Assembly (NCBI GenBank): GCA_023461275.1 | Contig: JAEYMI010000021.1 | Location: forward strand, 1 to 64,000 | Source of the DNA: Actinomycetes bacterium | GTDB taxonomy: Bacteria > Actinomycetota > Actinomycetes > Mycobacteriales > Mycobacteriaceae | DNA length: 64,000 bases | Reading direction: 5' to 3' | Part shown: positions 1-7,012 of the stretch, one piece after another | Layout of the letters: each line of letters starts with the position of its first letter | Numbering within the stretch: the stretch's first letter is position 1 | Notes under the pieces: generated by a model | Databases searched by the model: none | Told to the model about the DNA's origin: nothing | Seen by the model: the letters and a program-made list of their open reading frames with translations, nothing else | Program-made: the position numbers and the translations under genes

Positions 1-65
1 CGCCGGCTGTCAGCATGGTGGTGAGACATCTGCTGGCAGCGGTGCGGGGATTCGGAGTAGTTGTG

Positions 66-530
66 ATGAATGAACCGCAGACCTGGCGTACTCCGGGAGG
101 GCGGACCTGTTACACCGTGGCTTACAAGGTCGAGGCGTTGCAGGAGTGGGATCGTTGTGTCGAGCGCGGGTCGAAGACCCGGTTTCTGCGCGAGCACGGT
201 TTGCCTCAGCGGACGGTGCTGGACTGGGTGCAGGCTCGTGATCGTGGCGAGTTCGAAGCCTCGATGCTCAAAGCGGCGGCGAAAAAGAACGGTGGACGAT
301 ATCTGATGAGTAGTCGTGATCGCGCTGAACTGGTGCGGTTGCGGACCGAGAATGAGCGATTGAAACGCAAGGTCGCTCAAGCCGAGGCCGCGCAAGAAGT
401 GTTGGGAAAAGCATTCGAGCTCTTGGAGGGGATCACCACGAGCTCGACCGACCACGACGAAACGATCCCGCCAGCATTGATGAGCGTCGAGCAGTATCGG
501 CAATGGCTGAGCAGCAAAGGGCTGTCGTAA
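66..530 (+). CDS. IS3-type transposase OrfA
   Basis: 154-residue protein. Residues about 15-60 form a transposase-type helix-turn-helix (AYKVEALQEW, then RTVLDWV), which binds the terminal inverted repeats. Residues about 90-125 (RLRTENERLKRKVAQAEAAQ) form a leucine-zipper coiled coil used for dimerisation with OrfAB. The start at 66 (ATG of MNEPQT) is preferred over the in-frame start at 15, which only adds an uncharacteristic hydrophobic stretch. It overlaps orfB by 28 nt in a different frame. The family and length are typical of IS3 OrfA. Confidence 0.8.
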   Translation: MNEPQTWRTPGGRTCYTVAYKVEALQEWDRCVERGSKTRFLREHGLPQRTVLDWVQARDRGEFEASMLKAAAKKNGGRYLMSSRDRAELVRLRTENERLKRKVAQAEAAQEVLGKAFELLEGITTSSTDHDETIPPALMSVEQYRQWLSSKGLS

Positions 531-1564
531 TCGCCACGGTCACCGCGTTGGCCGTGGTCGGTATGTCGGTGGTCGCGGCGTGCGTCCTGCTCGGGGTGCC
601 ACGGGCGAGGTACTACCGGATCACCCGCGACTACCGTCATTACACACCCGTGGCGCAGCCGCAGCCGCAGTCGGCTCGCGTGCAGCCCACGGCGTTGTCT
701 GACGACGAACGCACTCAGGTGCTCGACGTGTTGTCACGACCGGAGTACGCCGACCTGTCTGTGGTCCAAACCTATTGGCGCGCTTTCGATGACGGATTGG
801 TGTCCTGTAGTCAAAGCACGTTCTACCGGATCGCCAGGAAGGCGAAGTTGGTGGGTGATCGCCGCCGACGCAAGCATGTGGCCGGCTATCGCCGCAGGAC
901 CCCGCGAGTCACGGCAACCGCGCCGGGGCAACTGTGGTCCTGGGATGCCACCGAACTACGGGGTCCCGGCCGGCAACGATTCAAGCTGCTGTTGGCCATC
1001 GATGTGTTCTCCCGGTTTCCCGTGGCCTGGAAGGTGGTGGCCGAGGAAAGCACTGCTGCCGCGGTCGAGATGTTCACCGAGGCCTTCGCCCGCTACGGAC
1101 CTCCTCGGATGCTGCACGCCGACAACGGCGCGGTGATGCGTTCACACGACCTGCTCGATGCCCTCGAAAGTTCAGGAGTGATCGCGTCGTTTTCCCGCCC
1201 ACGGGTCAGCGATGACAACCCGTTCTCTGAGTCGTTGTTCAAGACCGTCAAATACGACGTGTCCTGCCCACCGTCATTCAACGACATCGGCCACGCCACC
1301 GGCTGGACTGAGCAGTTCCTGCACACCTACGCCCACGAACACAGGCACAGTGGGATCGGCTGCTACACGCCCGCATCGGTATACGACGGGAGCTTCGTCG
1401 AAGTCCAGAACCGACGCCAGAGGCGCTTGGACGAACTCTACGCTGAGCACCCCGAACGCTACCGGCATCGACGCCCCCAGGCCCCGATCGTTCCCGCGAT
1501 CGTCGGCATCAACCACAAGACCACCAAGAAAACCCCAGTAACCAACCTGTCTCAGACAGGTTGA
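503..1564 (+). CDS. IS3-type transposase OrfB (DDE integrase core)
   Basis: 353-residue catalytic transposase subunit that cuts and joins the IS ends. Residues about 135-300 are the rve/RNase H-like core: first Asp in LWSWDATE, second Asp in HADNG, catalytic Glu in NPFSESLFKT; exactly 35 residues separate the last two, giving the DD(35)E signature. The C-terminal HSGIGCYTPASVY segment is also typical of IS3 OrfB. It overlaps orfA in the -1 frame, so the functional protein may be an OrfAB fusion made by frameshifting; the ATG at 503 could also give free OrfB. No internal disruption is seen, so the element may still be active. Confidence 0.88.
   Translation: MAEQQRAVVIATVTALAVVGMSVVAACVLLGVPRARYYRITRDYRHYTPVAQPQPQSARVQPTALSDDERTQVLDVLSRPEYADLSVVQTYWRAFDDGLVSCSQSTFYRIARKAKLVGDRRRRKHVAGYRRRTPRVTATAPGQLWSWDATELRGPGRQRFKLLLAIDVFSRFPVAWKVVAEESTAAAVEMFTEAFARYGPPRMLHADNGAVMRSHDLLDALESSGVIASFSRPRVSDDNPFSESLFKTVKYDVSCPPSFNDIGHATGWTEQFLHTYAHEHRHSGIGCYTPASVYDGSFVEVQNRRQRRLDELYAEHPERYRHRRPQAPIVPAIVGINHKTTKKTPVTNLSQTG
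1543..1563. repeat. 10-bp-arm palindrome at the 3' end of the IS
   Basis: CAACCTGTCT and AGACAGGTTG flank one base as perfect inverted arms. The palindrome contains part of the orfB stop codon and lies within about 25 bp of the IS right end, so it may be part of the right terminal repeat or a terminator that ends transposase transcription. Function is inferred. Confidence 0.5.
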
Positions 1565-1568
1565 CTAA

Positions 1569-1610
1569 TTCCGGGCAGGTGGCGGACGATCGAACTCGAC
1601 GCGGAAGAAC
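1569..1610 (+). repeat. Dispersed hairpin repeat, copy A (truncated by the IS)
   Basis: The segment GGTGGCGGACGA...TCGACGCGGAAGAAC matches the right half of copies B (5573-5642) and C (6877-6946). The left arm is missing because the IS right end abuts it. After the arm, TCACCTAACGCTCGCTCGGT at 1624-1643 is also shared with the flank of copy B (5657-5676), so homology extends past the hairpin. Not assigned to any known repeat family. Confidence 0.7.
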
Positions 1611-1667
1611 GTTTCGCGGCGAGTCACCTAACGCTCGCTCGGTGCCGGGCGGCGGCGCTGGCTCGCG

Positions 1668-1778
1668 TCAGCTACCGAAGAACGGGAACGGCTGCGGACG
1701 CGGCCGTGGCCGGGGACGGCGACGCTGCTCGGGCTGAGGGTTGCGCTGCTGCTGTTGCGGCTGAGGATGATTCGGCAT
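1668..1778 (-). CDS. Possible small Pro/Arg/Gln-rich protein
   Basis: A 36-residue open frame on the minus strand, starting at ATG 1778 and ending in TGA at 1668. It starts MPNHPQPQQQQ, continues with alternating Arg-Pro pairs and ends PFPFFGS. The low-complexity composition could reflect a real basic tail peptide or simply GC-rich sequence read by chance. The frame continues open upstream without an obvious start, so this could instead be the C-terminus of a decayed gene. I do not recognise it and assign no function. Confidence 0.2.
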   Translation of the reverse strand: MPNHPQPQQQQRNPQPEQRRRPRPRPRPQPFPFFGS

Positions 1779-1994
1779 TGCTGATCGGACCTTTCGTTGG
1801 TTCACACACTTACCTCGTCGACAACGCCACCGGATTCAGGCGGCGCGCCAACGGAATCCAACGTAGGAACCGAACCTTGGGATCGGCTGCCGGACCGACT
1901 GTGGGGTCGCTGAGCGTGGCGCACCCGGGCTGCTGACCGACCCCCTGCTGCTGGCGTGACCCCCGGAGCTGTTGAATCTCACCGCGGAAACGAC
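1779..1994. other. Intergenic stretch without a recognisable gene
   Basis: Between the small Pro-rich frame and the mscL terminator I see no coding pattern, RNA gene or clear repeat. A few short open frames exist but have no family-like features. Confidence 0.5.
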
Positions 1995-2024
1995 GAACCC
2001 GGGACCGTGAATGGTCCCGGGTTC
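1995..2024. terminator. 12-bp-stem hairpin downstream of mscL
   Basis: GAACCCGGGACC and GGTCCCGGGTTC form a perfect 12-bp stem around a 6-nt loop, 32 bp past the mscL stop. The strength and position fit an intrinsic-type terminator for the minus-strand mscL transcript; there is no clear U-tract, as is common in actinobacteria. Confidence 0.7.
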
Positions 2025-2055
2025 GGAGCAGTGCTGGTCGATCAGTGCCGGCGCG

Positions 2056-2691
2056 TCAGCGTGAGTGACGTCCCGGCTCGTCCGGCGGGAAGTCGCCGGG
2101 GAACTGTCCGGGCGGCGGGTAGGCGCCACCCTGCGGGTAGGAACCGGGCGGGGGATAGGCACCCGGAGCGGGCGGCGGCGTCGGGTACGACGTCGGCGCG
2201 CCTTGCGGCGGAAGACCCTGCGGGGCAGGGGCAGCCGGAACTGCGGGGGCCGCGGGGTCGGACAGGCCGGAAGGCAGTTCCTTCTCGGCCAGAGTCTTGG
2301 CCTTCGAGTCGGAGTCTCCGCCGAGCAGGTCTCGGATCTCGGTCAGCAGCGCAACTTCGGTGACCTCGGACTTCGTCCCGAAACCACCGAGCTCGGCGAG
2401 CTTGTTGTACGGCGCGATGATGAGGAAGTACACCACTGCGGCGACGATGATGAAGTTGATTGCCGCGGTGATCACCGCTCCGATGTTGACGAAGGTGTTC
2501 GCATTGTCGGTGATCTGGAAGCCCAGGCCCTCGGCCTGATCGGCGCTGATCGGGATGGCATTGATCAGCGGTTGGACAATGCTGTCGGTGAAGGCGGTGA
2601 CGATTGCGGTGAAGGCCGCACCGATGATGACCGCAGTGGCCAACTCGATGACATTGCCTTTGAGTATGAAGTCTCTGAATCCCTTGAGCAC
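2056..2691 (-). CDS. mscL: Large-conductance mechanosensitive channel MscL
   Basis: 211-residue inner-membrane channel that opens under membrane tension and releases solutes during osmotic downshock. The N-terminal amphipathic helix and first membrane helix span about residues 3-45 (MLKGFRDFILKGNVIELA), the second about 70-98 (NFIIVAAVVYFLIIAPYN), followed by the cytoplasmic helix (LLTEIRDLL). From about residue 140 the protein has a long Pro/Gly/Tyr/Ala tail, making it much longer than the usual 130-150 residues. It lies next to the SAF-domain gene as in M. tuberculosis Rv0985c. The two families of helices make the call firm; the tail role is unknown. Confidence 0.95.
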   Translation of the reverse strand: MLKGFRDFILKGNVIELATAVIIGAAFTAIVTAFTDSIVQPLINAIPISADQAEGLGFQITDNANTFVNIGAVITAAINFIIVAAVVYFLIIAPYNKLAELGGFGTKSEVTEVALLTEIRDLLGGDSDSKAKTLAEKELPSGLSDPAAPAVPAAPAPQGLPPQGAPTSYPTPPPAPGAYPPPGSYPQGGAYPPPGQFPGDFPPDEPGRHSR

Positions 2692-2872
2692 GGTGGCGAT
2701 TTCCTCTCATGGTCGACGTCCCGGCTATCTTTTCGGGTGATCGGTGTGCTCGCCGCTGATGACAGCTGGTTCCCCCCTCGCGGTTGCGGGCGATTGGCGC
2801 ACACCTTGTATCGAATCCTAAACCACTGGTGGAGGCTTTAACGCCCTAGTGTCACGCAAAACGCAATCCAAT

Positions 2873-3526
2873 TCAGTGCAGCACCACCGCAACGGAGGTA
2901 TCGATGCCGGCCGCCGCCACCCGGTGGGCGGAAGCCTCATCCATCGCCAGCATGATCGGGCGCGACGTATTCCGGCCACCGAGGGAACCGCTCGCCGGTG
3001 ACGCGGTGAGCGCGACCACCGCCCGGCGCGCGAGGACATCTGCCTCGGCGTCGAGCACGTCGACCACGTCTCCCTCCCGCAGCAGCGCCGACACCCCGTC
3101 GTCGACGAGTCGAACCGGCACGATCCGCGCATCGGAGCGGCCGGTGAGCTGTGCGGGCAGCAGTGGGGACAGGATGCGCGAATCGGTGATGATCTCGCCC
3201 GGACGGACCCGGCCGACGACGGTCCGTCCGATCCCGTCGGCGGTCAGTCGAAGCGAACCCTGCGGAACCATCGCACCCGGTACCCGGACAACCGTGAGGT
3301 CGTCGGCGGCGACGACTTCACCGGGCGTGAGCTCGTGAGCCGCGACGATCACCGACGCCTCCCGATCGCCGCGATGTTCCGACACCCCGGCGGCCACCGC
3401 GCCGAGAACCAACATGACGGCGAGAACGCGGCGCATCACCACCGAACGCGTCCACCCCGGGCGTAGCGCCCACTGCACCCGGTCGGTCAGGCGGGTCGCG
3501 AGATCGTCGCGGCGGAATGGGTTCAT
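2873..3526 (-). CDS. SAF-domain membrane protein (CpaB/RcpC-like)
   Basis: 217 residues. A single membrane helix at about 31-48 (MRRVLAVMLVLGAVAAGV) follows a basic cytoplasmic N-terminus; the extracytoplasmic part holds a SAF domain at about 57-120 (AAHELTPGEVVAADDLTVVRV) like that of CpaB, the Flp pilus assembly protein, and of antifreeze-like proteins. No pilus genes are adjacent, so a pilus role is not supported here. The neighbour mscL is the conserved partner of this gene in mycobacteria. Upstream 3527-3793 holds no further gene. Role in the cell unknown. Confidence 0.8.
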   Translation of the reverse strand: MNPFRRDDLATRLTDRVQWALRPGWTRSVVMRRVLAVMLVLGAVAAGVSEHRGDREASVIVAAHELTPGEVVAADDLTVVRVPGAMVPQGSLRLTADGIGRTVVGRVRPGEIITDSRILSPLLPAQLTGRSDARIVPVRLVDDGVSALLREGDVVDVLDAEADVLARRAVVALTASPASGSLGGRNTSRPIMLAMDEASAHRVAAAGIDTSVAVVLH

Positions 3527-3793
3527 GGGCGGACCTTATGTCGACAACGGGCCACGTCATGGCGTTGGCGACCGGATGTGGACAACATCGGGTGCATCGC
3601 GTCGTTGTGCACAGGCGGCCGGTCCAACTGGACCTCGGAGGTGGCCGCGGGCAACAATGGTCCCCAGGTGAGCCGGGAAGTCTGGTCGGCATGCCGGTGC
3701 TGCCTGCCGTGACACGGTGATGGCGGCGACGGCACCGCTTTTCGCGTCGGCAGTTGTGACGTCGGCGCAGTGACCTCGCAAGGAGACCACTAC

Positions 3794-5074
3794 ATGGATC
3801 ACCAGCACCCCGATCACCAGCACAGCTCACCTGAAACAGGCTCGGTCGCCGGTCGGCGGGTGCGATTGCGCCGTTGGGTATCGCTGGACACCACGAGCGG
3901 CGCGCTGCTGCTCGTGGCCGCCGTGATCGCCGTCGTATGGGCCAACTCGCCGTGGGCCGATGCCTACACCTCGCTCACCGAGTGGGAGTTCGGGCCGTCG
4001 TCGCTGCATTTGCACCTTTCGCTGGCGGAATGGGCCGCCGACGGGCTCCTCGCGATCTTCTTCTTCGTCGTCGGTGTGGAGCTCAAGCAGGAGTTTGTCG
4101 CGGGTTCGCTGCGTGACCTGCGTCTGGCGGGTGTACCGATCGTCGCGGCTCTCGGCGGCATGATCACCCCGGCCCTGGTGTACGTGGCCATTGTGGCGCC
4201 GACCGACCCGGAGGCCTTGCGCGGCTGGGCGATTCCCACCGCCACCGACATCGCGTTCGCGCTGGCCGTCCTCGCGATCTTCGGTCGTGGCCTGCCGCTG
4301 GCGCTGCGGACGTTCCTACTCACCTTGGCCGTGGTCGACGACCTGCTCGGCATCATCGTGATCGCGACCTTCTATACCGAGACGATCGATCTGGTGACCT
4401 TCGGCATCGCGGTGGCGCTCATCGTCGTTTTCGGTGCGCTGGTGCGGATGCCGACGCCGCGGTGGTGGCTGCTGCTGCCGGTCGCGGTTGGTGCGTGGGG
4501 CTTCATGCACGCCTCGGGTGTGCACGCTACGGTGGCCGGTGTGCTGCTGGGAGCGGTCGTCCCGGCACGGCTGGTCCACGGCGAAACATCCTCGCGCACA
4601 CACCAATTCGACGTCGCTGTGCGGCCGGTGTCATCGGCGGTGGCGCTGCCACTGTTTGCCTTTCTCTCGGCCGGTGTCGCGGTGGTTGGTGCGTCCGGGT
4701 CGATCGTCGCGCCGGTGTCGATCGCGATCTTCGTGGCTCTACTGGTCGGCAAGATGGTCGGGGTGCTCACCGCAACCGCCGTGATGACCCGATTGACGCC
4801 GCTGCGGCTGCCCGACTCCATCGGGATGCGCGACCTCGTACCGCTTGGCCTGCTCACCGGCATCGGTTTCACCGTCGCGCTGCTGATCGCCGAACTGTCC
4901 TTCGAGAAGGGCACCGACGATCACGCGGCGGCGGCGAAAGCGGCCATCCTCGCCGGGTCGGTGGTGGCCGCGTCGATTGCGGCAGTAATGCTTCGGCGGG
5001 ATGCGCGGTTGTTGCGTGACGCGGACATGAATCGCGACGGTGTTCCCGACAGCGACCTGGACGTGATCGATTGA
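3794..5074 (+). CDS. nhaA: Na+/H+ antiporter NhaA
   Basis: 426-residue membrane antiporter that exports Na+ (or Li+) in exchange for protons and so supports pH and salt homeostasis. The ion-binding Asp pair is seen in LAVVDDLLGI (residues about 182-183), and TDIAFALAV upstream matches the unwound TM4 motif. About 11-12 hydrophobic helices are visible, and the C-terminus ends in a hydrophilic tail (MNRDGVPDSD). An in-frame start at 3770 exists, but AAGGAG at about 3780-3785 sits well before ATG 3794, so 3794 is preferred. It is inserted between the SAF gene and fmdB, which are closer in mycobacteria. Confidence 0.93.
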   Translation: MDHQHPDHQHSSPETGSVAGRRVRLRRWVSLDTTSGALLLVAAVIAVVWANSPWADAYTSLTEWEFGPSSLHLHLSLAEWAADGLLAIFFFVVGVELKQEFVAGSLRDLRLAGVPIVAALGGMITPALVYVAIVAPTDPEALRGWAIPTATDIAFALAVLAIFGRGLPLALRTFLLTLAVVDDLLGIIVIATFYTETIDLVTFGIAVALIVVFGALVRMPTPRWWLLLPVAVGAWGFMHASGVHATVAGVLLGAVVPARLVHGETSSRTHQFDVAVRPVSSAVALPLFAFLSAGVAVVGASGSIVAPVSIAIFVALLVGKMVGVLTATAVMTRLTPLRLPDSIGMRDLVPLGLLTGIGFTVALLIAELSFEKGTDDHAAAAKAAILAGSVVAASIAAVMLRRDARLLRDADMNRDGVPDSDLDVID

Positions 5075-5114
5075 CCGGCGATTGCTCGACGCTCACGTGA
5101 GGGTTGGCGCTGGG

Positions 5115-5141
5115 TTAGCACTCGGAATGGAGGAGTGCCAA
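5115..5141 (+). promoter_or_regulatory. CIRCE element (HrcA operator) upstream of fmdB/ruc
   Basis: TTAGCACTC, exactly nine bases, then GAGTGCCAA: 17 of 18 arm positions match the CIRCE consensus TTAGCACTC-N9-GAGTGCTAA bound by the heat-shock repressor HrcA. It is 46 bp upstream of the GTG start of the FmdB-type gene, and a -10-like TACACT follows at 5149-5154, so HrcA binding would overlap the promoter. Identity of the motif is read directly; HrcA control is inferred. Confidence 0.88.
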
Positions 5142-5186
5142 AATCGGTTACACTGTCAGCGATTCACTGACTTTTCGGAGGTTTCG

Positions 5187-5549
5187 GTGCCCACTTACTC
5201 GTATGCGTGCACGGCGTGTGACAACAAGTTCGACATCGTGCAATCGTTCTCCGACGACGCGTTGACCGAGTGCCCGGAGTGCAACGGCCGACTGCGCAAG
5301 CTGTTCAACTCCGTCGGCATCGTTTTCAAGGGCAGCGGGTTCTACCGCACCGACTCGCGGTCGGGTTCGTCGTCGTCGGATTCTTCGTCGTCCTCGTCTT
5401 CTCCCTCGTCGGAGGGTTCTTCGTCTTCGTCCTCGTCAGAGAAGAAGTCCGGTTCCTCGGACTCCTCGTCGAGCAGTTCCTCCAGCGGTTCGTCGTCGGG
5501 AGGTTCGGGCTCGTCCGGCTCGACGTCGAAGGCCGCCGCCTCCGCCTGA
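5187..5549 (+). CDS. ruc: FmdB-family zinc-ribbon, serine-rich protein (Ruc-like redox chaperone)
   Basis: 120 residues. The N-terminus is an FmdB zinc ribbon with Cys8, Cys11, Cys29 and Cys32 (ACTAC ... TECPEC) followed by LRKLFNSVGIVFKGSGFYRTD; from about residue 55 it is a disordered Ser/Gly tail. This is the layout of M. tuberculosis Rv0991c (Ruc), described as a redox-regulated chaperone whose cysteines bind zinc. The GTG start at 5187 has CGGAGG 6-7 bases upstream; the longer in-frame start at 5082 would overlap the CIRCE operator and is rejected. The CIRCE element suggests heat-shock induction. The position two genes before galU fits the mycobacterial order. Confidence 0.85.
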   Translation: MPTYSYACTACDNKFDIVQSFSDDALTECPECNGRLRKLFNSVGIVFKGSGFYRTDSRSGSSSSDSSSSSSSPSSEGSSSSSSSEKKSGSSDSSSSSSSSGSSSGGSGSSGSTSKAAASA

Positions 5550-5572
5550 CGTCTGCCGCGCCCACCCTTTCG

Positions 5573-5642
5573 GTTCTTCCGCGTCGAACTCGACGTTCCG
5601 GCACCAGCAGGTGGCGGACGACCGAATTCGACGCGGAAGAAC
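5573..5642. repeat. Dispersed hairpin repeat, copy B (complete)
   Basis: GTTCTTCCGCGTCGAA at 5573-5588 and TTCGACGCGGAAGAAC at 5627-5642 are perfect 16-bp inverted arms around a 38-nt loop containing CCGGCACCAGCAGGTGGCGG. The same unit recurs as copy C on the other side of the AbiEi-like gene, and as a truncated copy A beside the IS. It starts 24 bp after the fmdB stop and could act as a terminator, but its sequence conservation between sites points to a repeat family. Confidence 0.85.
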
Positions 5643-5834
5643 GGTCCCTCGAGGCCTCACCTAACGCTCGCTCGGTCCTGGTTCGGACTCCGATGTCCGC
5701 TTACACGGCGGCGTGCTGCCGTCGATCCGGCACTTCCCGCCGCGCTGTGGACAACCCAGCCCGCGTCGCGCAATTGATCCACAGGCATCGCCGACGACGT
5801 AATTCCGGGGCAGGCATCGTCGACGATCGACGCC

Positions 5835-6836
5835 ATGAGCACCGACACTCCTGGTCCCAACCTGTTCGACCCCACCTCTTTCGACCCCACATCACTCGAC
5901 CCCACATCATTCGACACCGATGGGTTCCTGCGCCGAGATCGGGCCGCCGCGATCGGCACCACCGACGACCAGCTGGCCCGCCTGGTATCCGACGGCGAGC
6001 TCGAGCGCGTGTGGCGTGGCATCTACGGTCCGGCTGACGATCTCGACGCTGATGCGCGCTATCGACGTCGGGTGCTCGCGGCTGCGCGCAATGGCGGCCA
6101 AAGCCGCATCGTGGCCTTCGAGTCAGCGGCTGCACTGCACCGCATCCCGCTCTACGTGCCCGACCGCGACAAGGTGCACTTCATCGCGGAGGCAACCGGA
6201 CGGCACATGCCCGACGCGGTGGTGCACGAGGCGAAGCTGCTGCCGCACGACATCGTCGAGTCAGAAGGTCACCCCACCACGTCGTTGGCCCGGACCGGCT
6301 GCGACGTGGCGCGCCAGAGTTCGTTCCGTCAGGCCGTGGCCGTCCTGGACTCGGTGTGTCGGCTCGGGGTTTCCGACGATGAGCTTCGCGACGTGATCGG
6401 ACGACTCAAGCGCCATCACGGGATCGCCACGCTGCGCGCCGCGTATCCGCACGCGAGTCCGCTGTCGGAGAACGTCGGAGAATCGGTCAGCAAGTGCGTG
6501 ATTCGCGACATGGTCGACGTGCCGATGCCGGAACTGCAGGTCGAGGTGACGGTGAGAGATGGATCGATCAAGAGGTGCGACGCCGGATGGCGAGACGCAT
6601 CGGGTCGATTGCGCGTCGTCGGAGAGTTCGACGGCAAGATCAAGTACCACCGGCTTGCTCGCGATGACGAACGCCTGCCGGAAGACGTGATCTTCCTGGA
6701 GAAGGTGCGAGAGGATGCGCTGCGCGATTGCGACTTGATCGTCGTTCGGTGGATTTGGTCAGACCTGATGCGGCCGAAAGAGTTTCGACTCCGACTGCGG
6801 GCCGCGCTCATCAGGGGAGGCGTGCTGAAGGTCTAG
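5835..6836 (+). CDS. AbiEi-like antitoxin/regulator-type protein with nuclease-fold-like C-terminus
   Basis: 333 residues. The N-terminus has four FDPTS/LDPTS pentapeptide repeats (residues about 10-27), encoded by short DNA repeats. Residues about 30-80 (FLRRDRAAAIGTTDDQLARL...GIYGP) resemble the winged-helix domain of type IV AbiEi antitoxins, a common actinobacterial family. The C-terminus (GEFDGKIKYHRL ... IVVRWIWSDL) resembles DUF559/Vsr-like restriction-type folds. No AbiEii toxin gene is adjacent. The gene is framed by hairpin repeat copies B and C and interrupts the fmdB-cyclo-ligase neighbourhood, suggesting it arrived by insertion. Function unknown; a role in defence or regulation is only inferred. 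Confidence 0.6.
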   Translation: MSTDTPGPNLFDPTSFDPTSLDPTSFDTDGFLRRDRAAAIGTTDDQLARLVSDGELERVWRGIYGPADDLDADARYRRRVLAAARNGGQSRIVAFESAAALHRIPLYVPDRDKVHFIAEATGRHMPDAVVHEAKLLPHDIVESEGHPTTSLARTGCDVARQSSFRQAVAVLDSVCRLGVSDDELRDVIGRLKRHHGIATLRAAYPHASPLSENVGESVSKCVIRDMVDVPMPELQVEVTVRDGSIKRCDAGWRDASGRLRVVGEFDGKIKYHRLARDDERLPEDVIFLEKVREDALRDCDLIVVRWIWSDLMRPKEFRLRLRAALIRGGVLKV

Positions 6837-6876
6837 GCGCCCCGGTCGATGTGCCCGAGTCGGGTGCCGCCCAGTG

Positions 6877-6946
6877 GTTCTTCCGCGTCGAACTGGGCCT
6901 TCCGGTACCAGCAGGTGGCGGACGACCGAACTCGACGCGGAAGAAC
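6877..6946. repeat. Dispersed hairpin repeat, copy C (complete)
   Basis: GTTCTTCCGCGTCGA at 6877-6891 pairs with TCGACGCGGAAGAAC at 6932-6946 (15 bp perfect). The loop contains TTCCGGTACCAGCAGGTGG, almost identical to copy B. It lies between the AbiEi-like gene and the 3' end of the cyclo-ligase gene. Confidence 0.85.
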
Positions 6947-7007
6947 CGAGAACAGGCCGGAAGAACCGAACGGGCCGGAAGAACCGAGAACGGGCCGCAA
7001 GAACGAA
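6935..7007. repeat. Imperfect tandem microrepeat next to copy C
   Basis: Units of the form GGAAGAACCGAGAACGGGCC recur three times, then a decayed GCAAGAACGAAAAG. The first unit is the right arm of hairpin copy C, so the array seems to have grown out of the repeat by slippage or unequal duplication. It ends just before the convergent cyclo-ligase stop. Confidence 0.7.
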
Positions 7008-7012
7008 AAGAC

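Larger units (their letters stand above)
1..1568 (+). mobile_element. IS3-family insertion sequence (right end inside window)
   Basis: Two overlapping frames encode an IS3-type OrfA (helix-turn-helix plus leucine zipper) and an OrfB with a DD(35)E integrase core. OrfB lies in the -1 frame relative to OrfA with a 28-nt overlap, the arrangement that usually yields an OrfAB transposase by programmed frameshifting; I see no canonical slippery heptamer in the overlap (nearest is CAAAGGG at its start). The left terminal repeat is at or before position 1 and was not identified. The right boundary is placed at or before 1568 because sequence from 1569 matches two other copies of a dispersed repeat in this window. 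Exact ends and target duplication are unresolved. Confidence 0.8.

Noticed and set aside
5401..5535. TCG-rich DNA in the fmdB gene as a possible structural repeat
   Set aside because: It encodes the serine-rich tail that is normal for this family, so it is explained by the protein.
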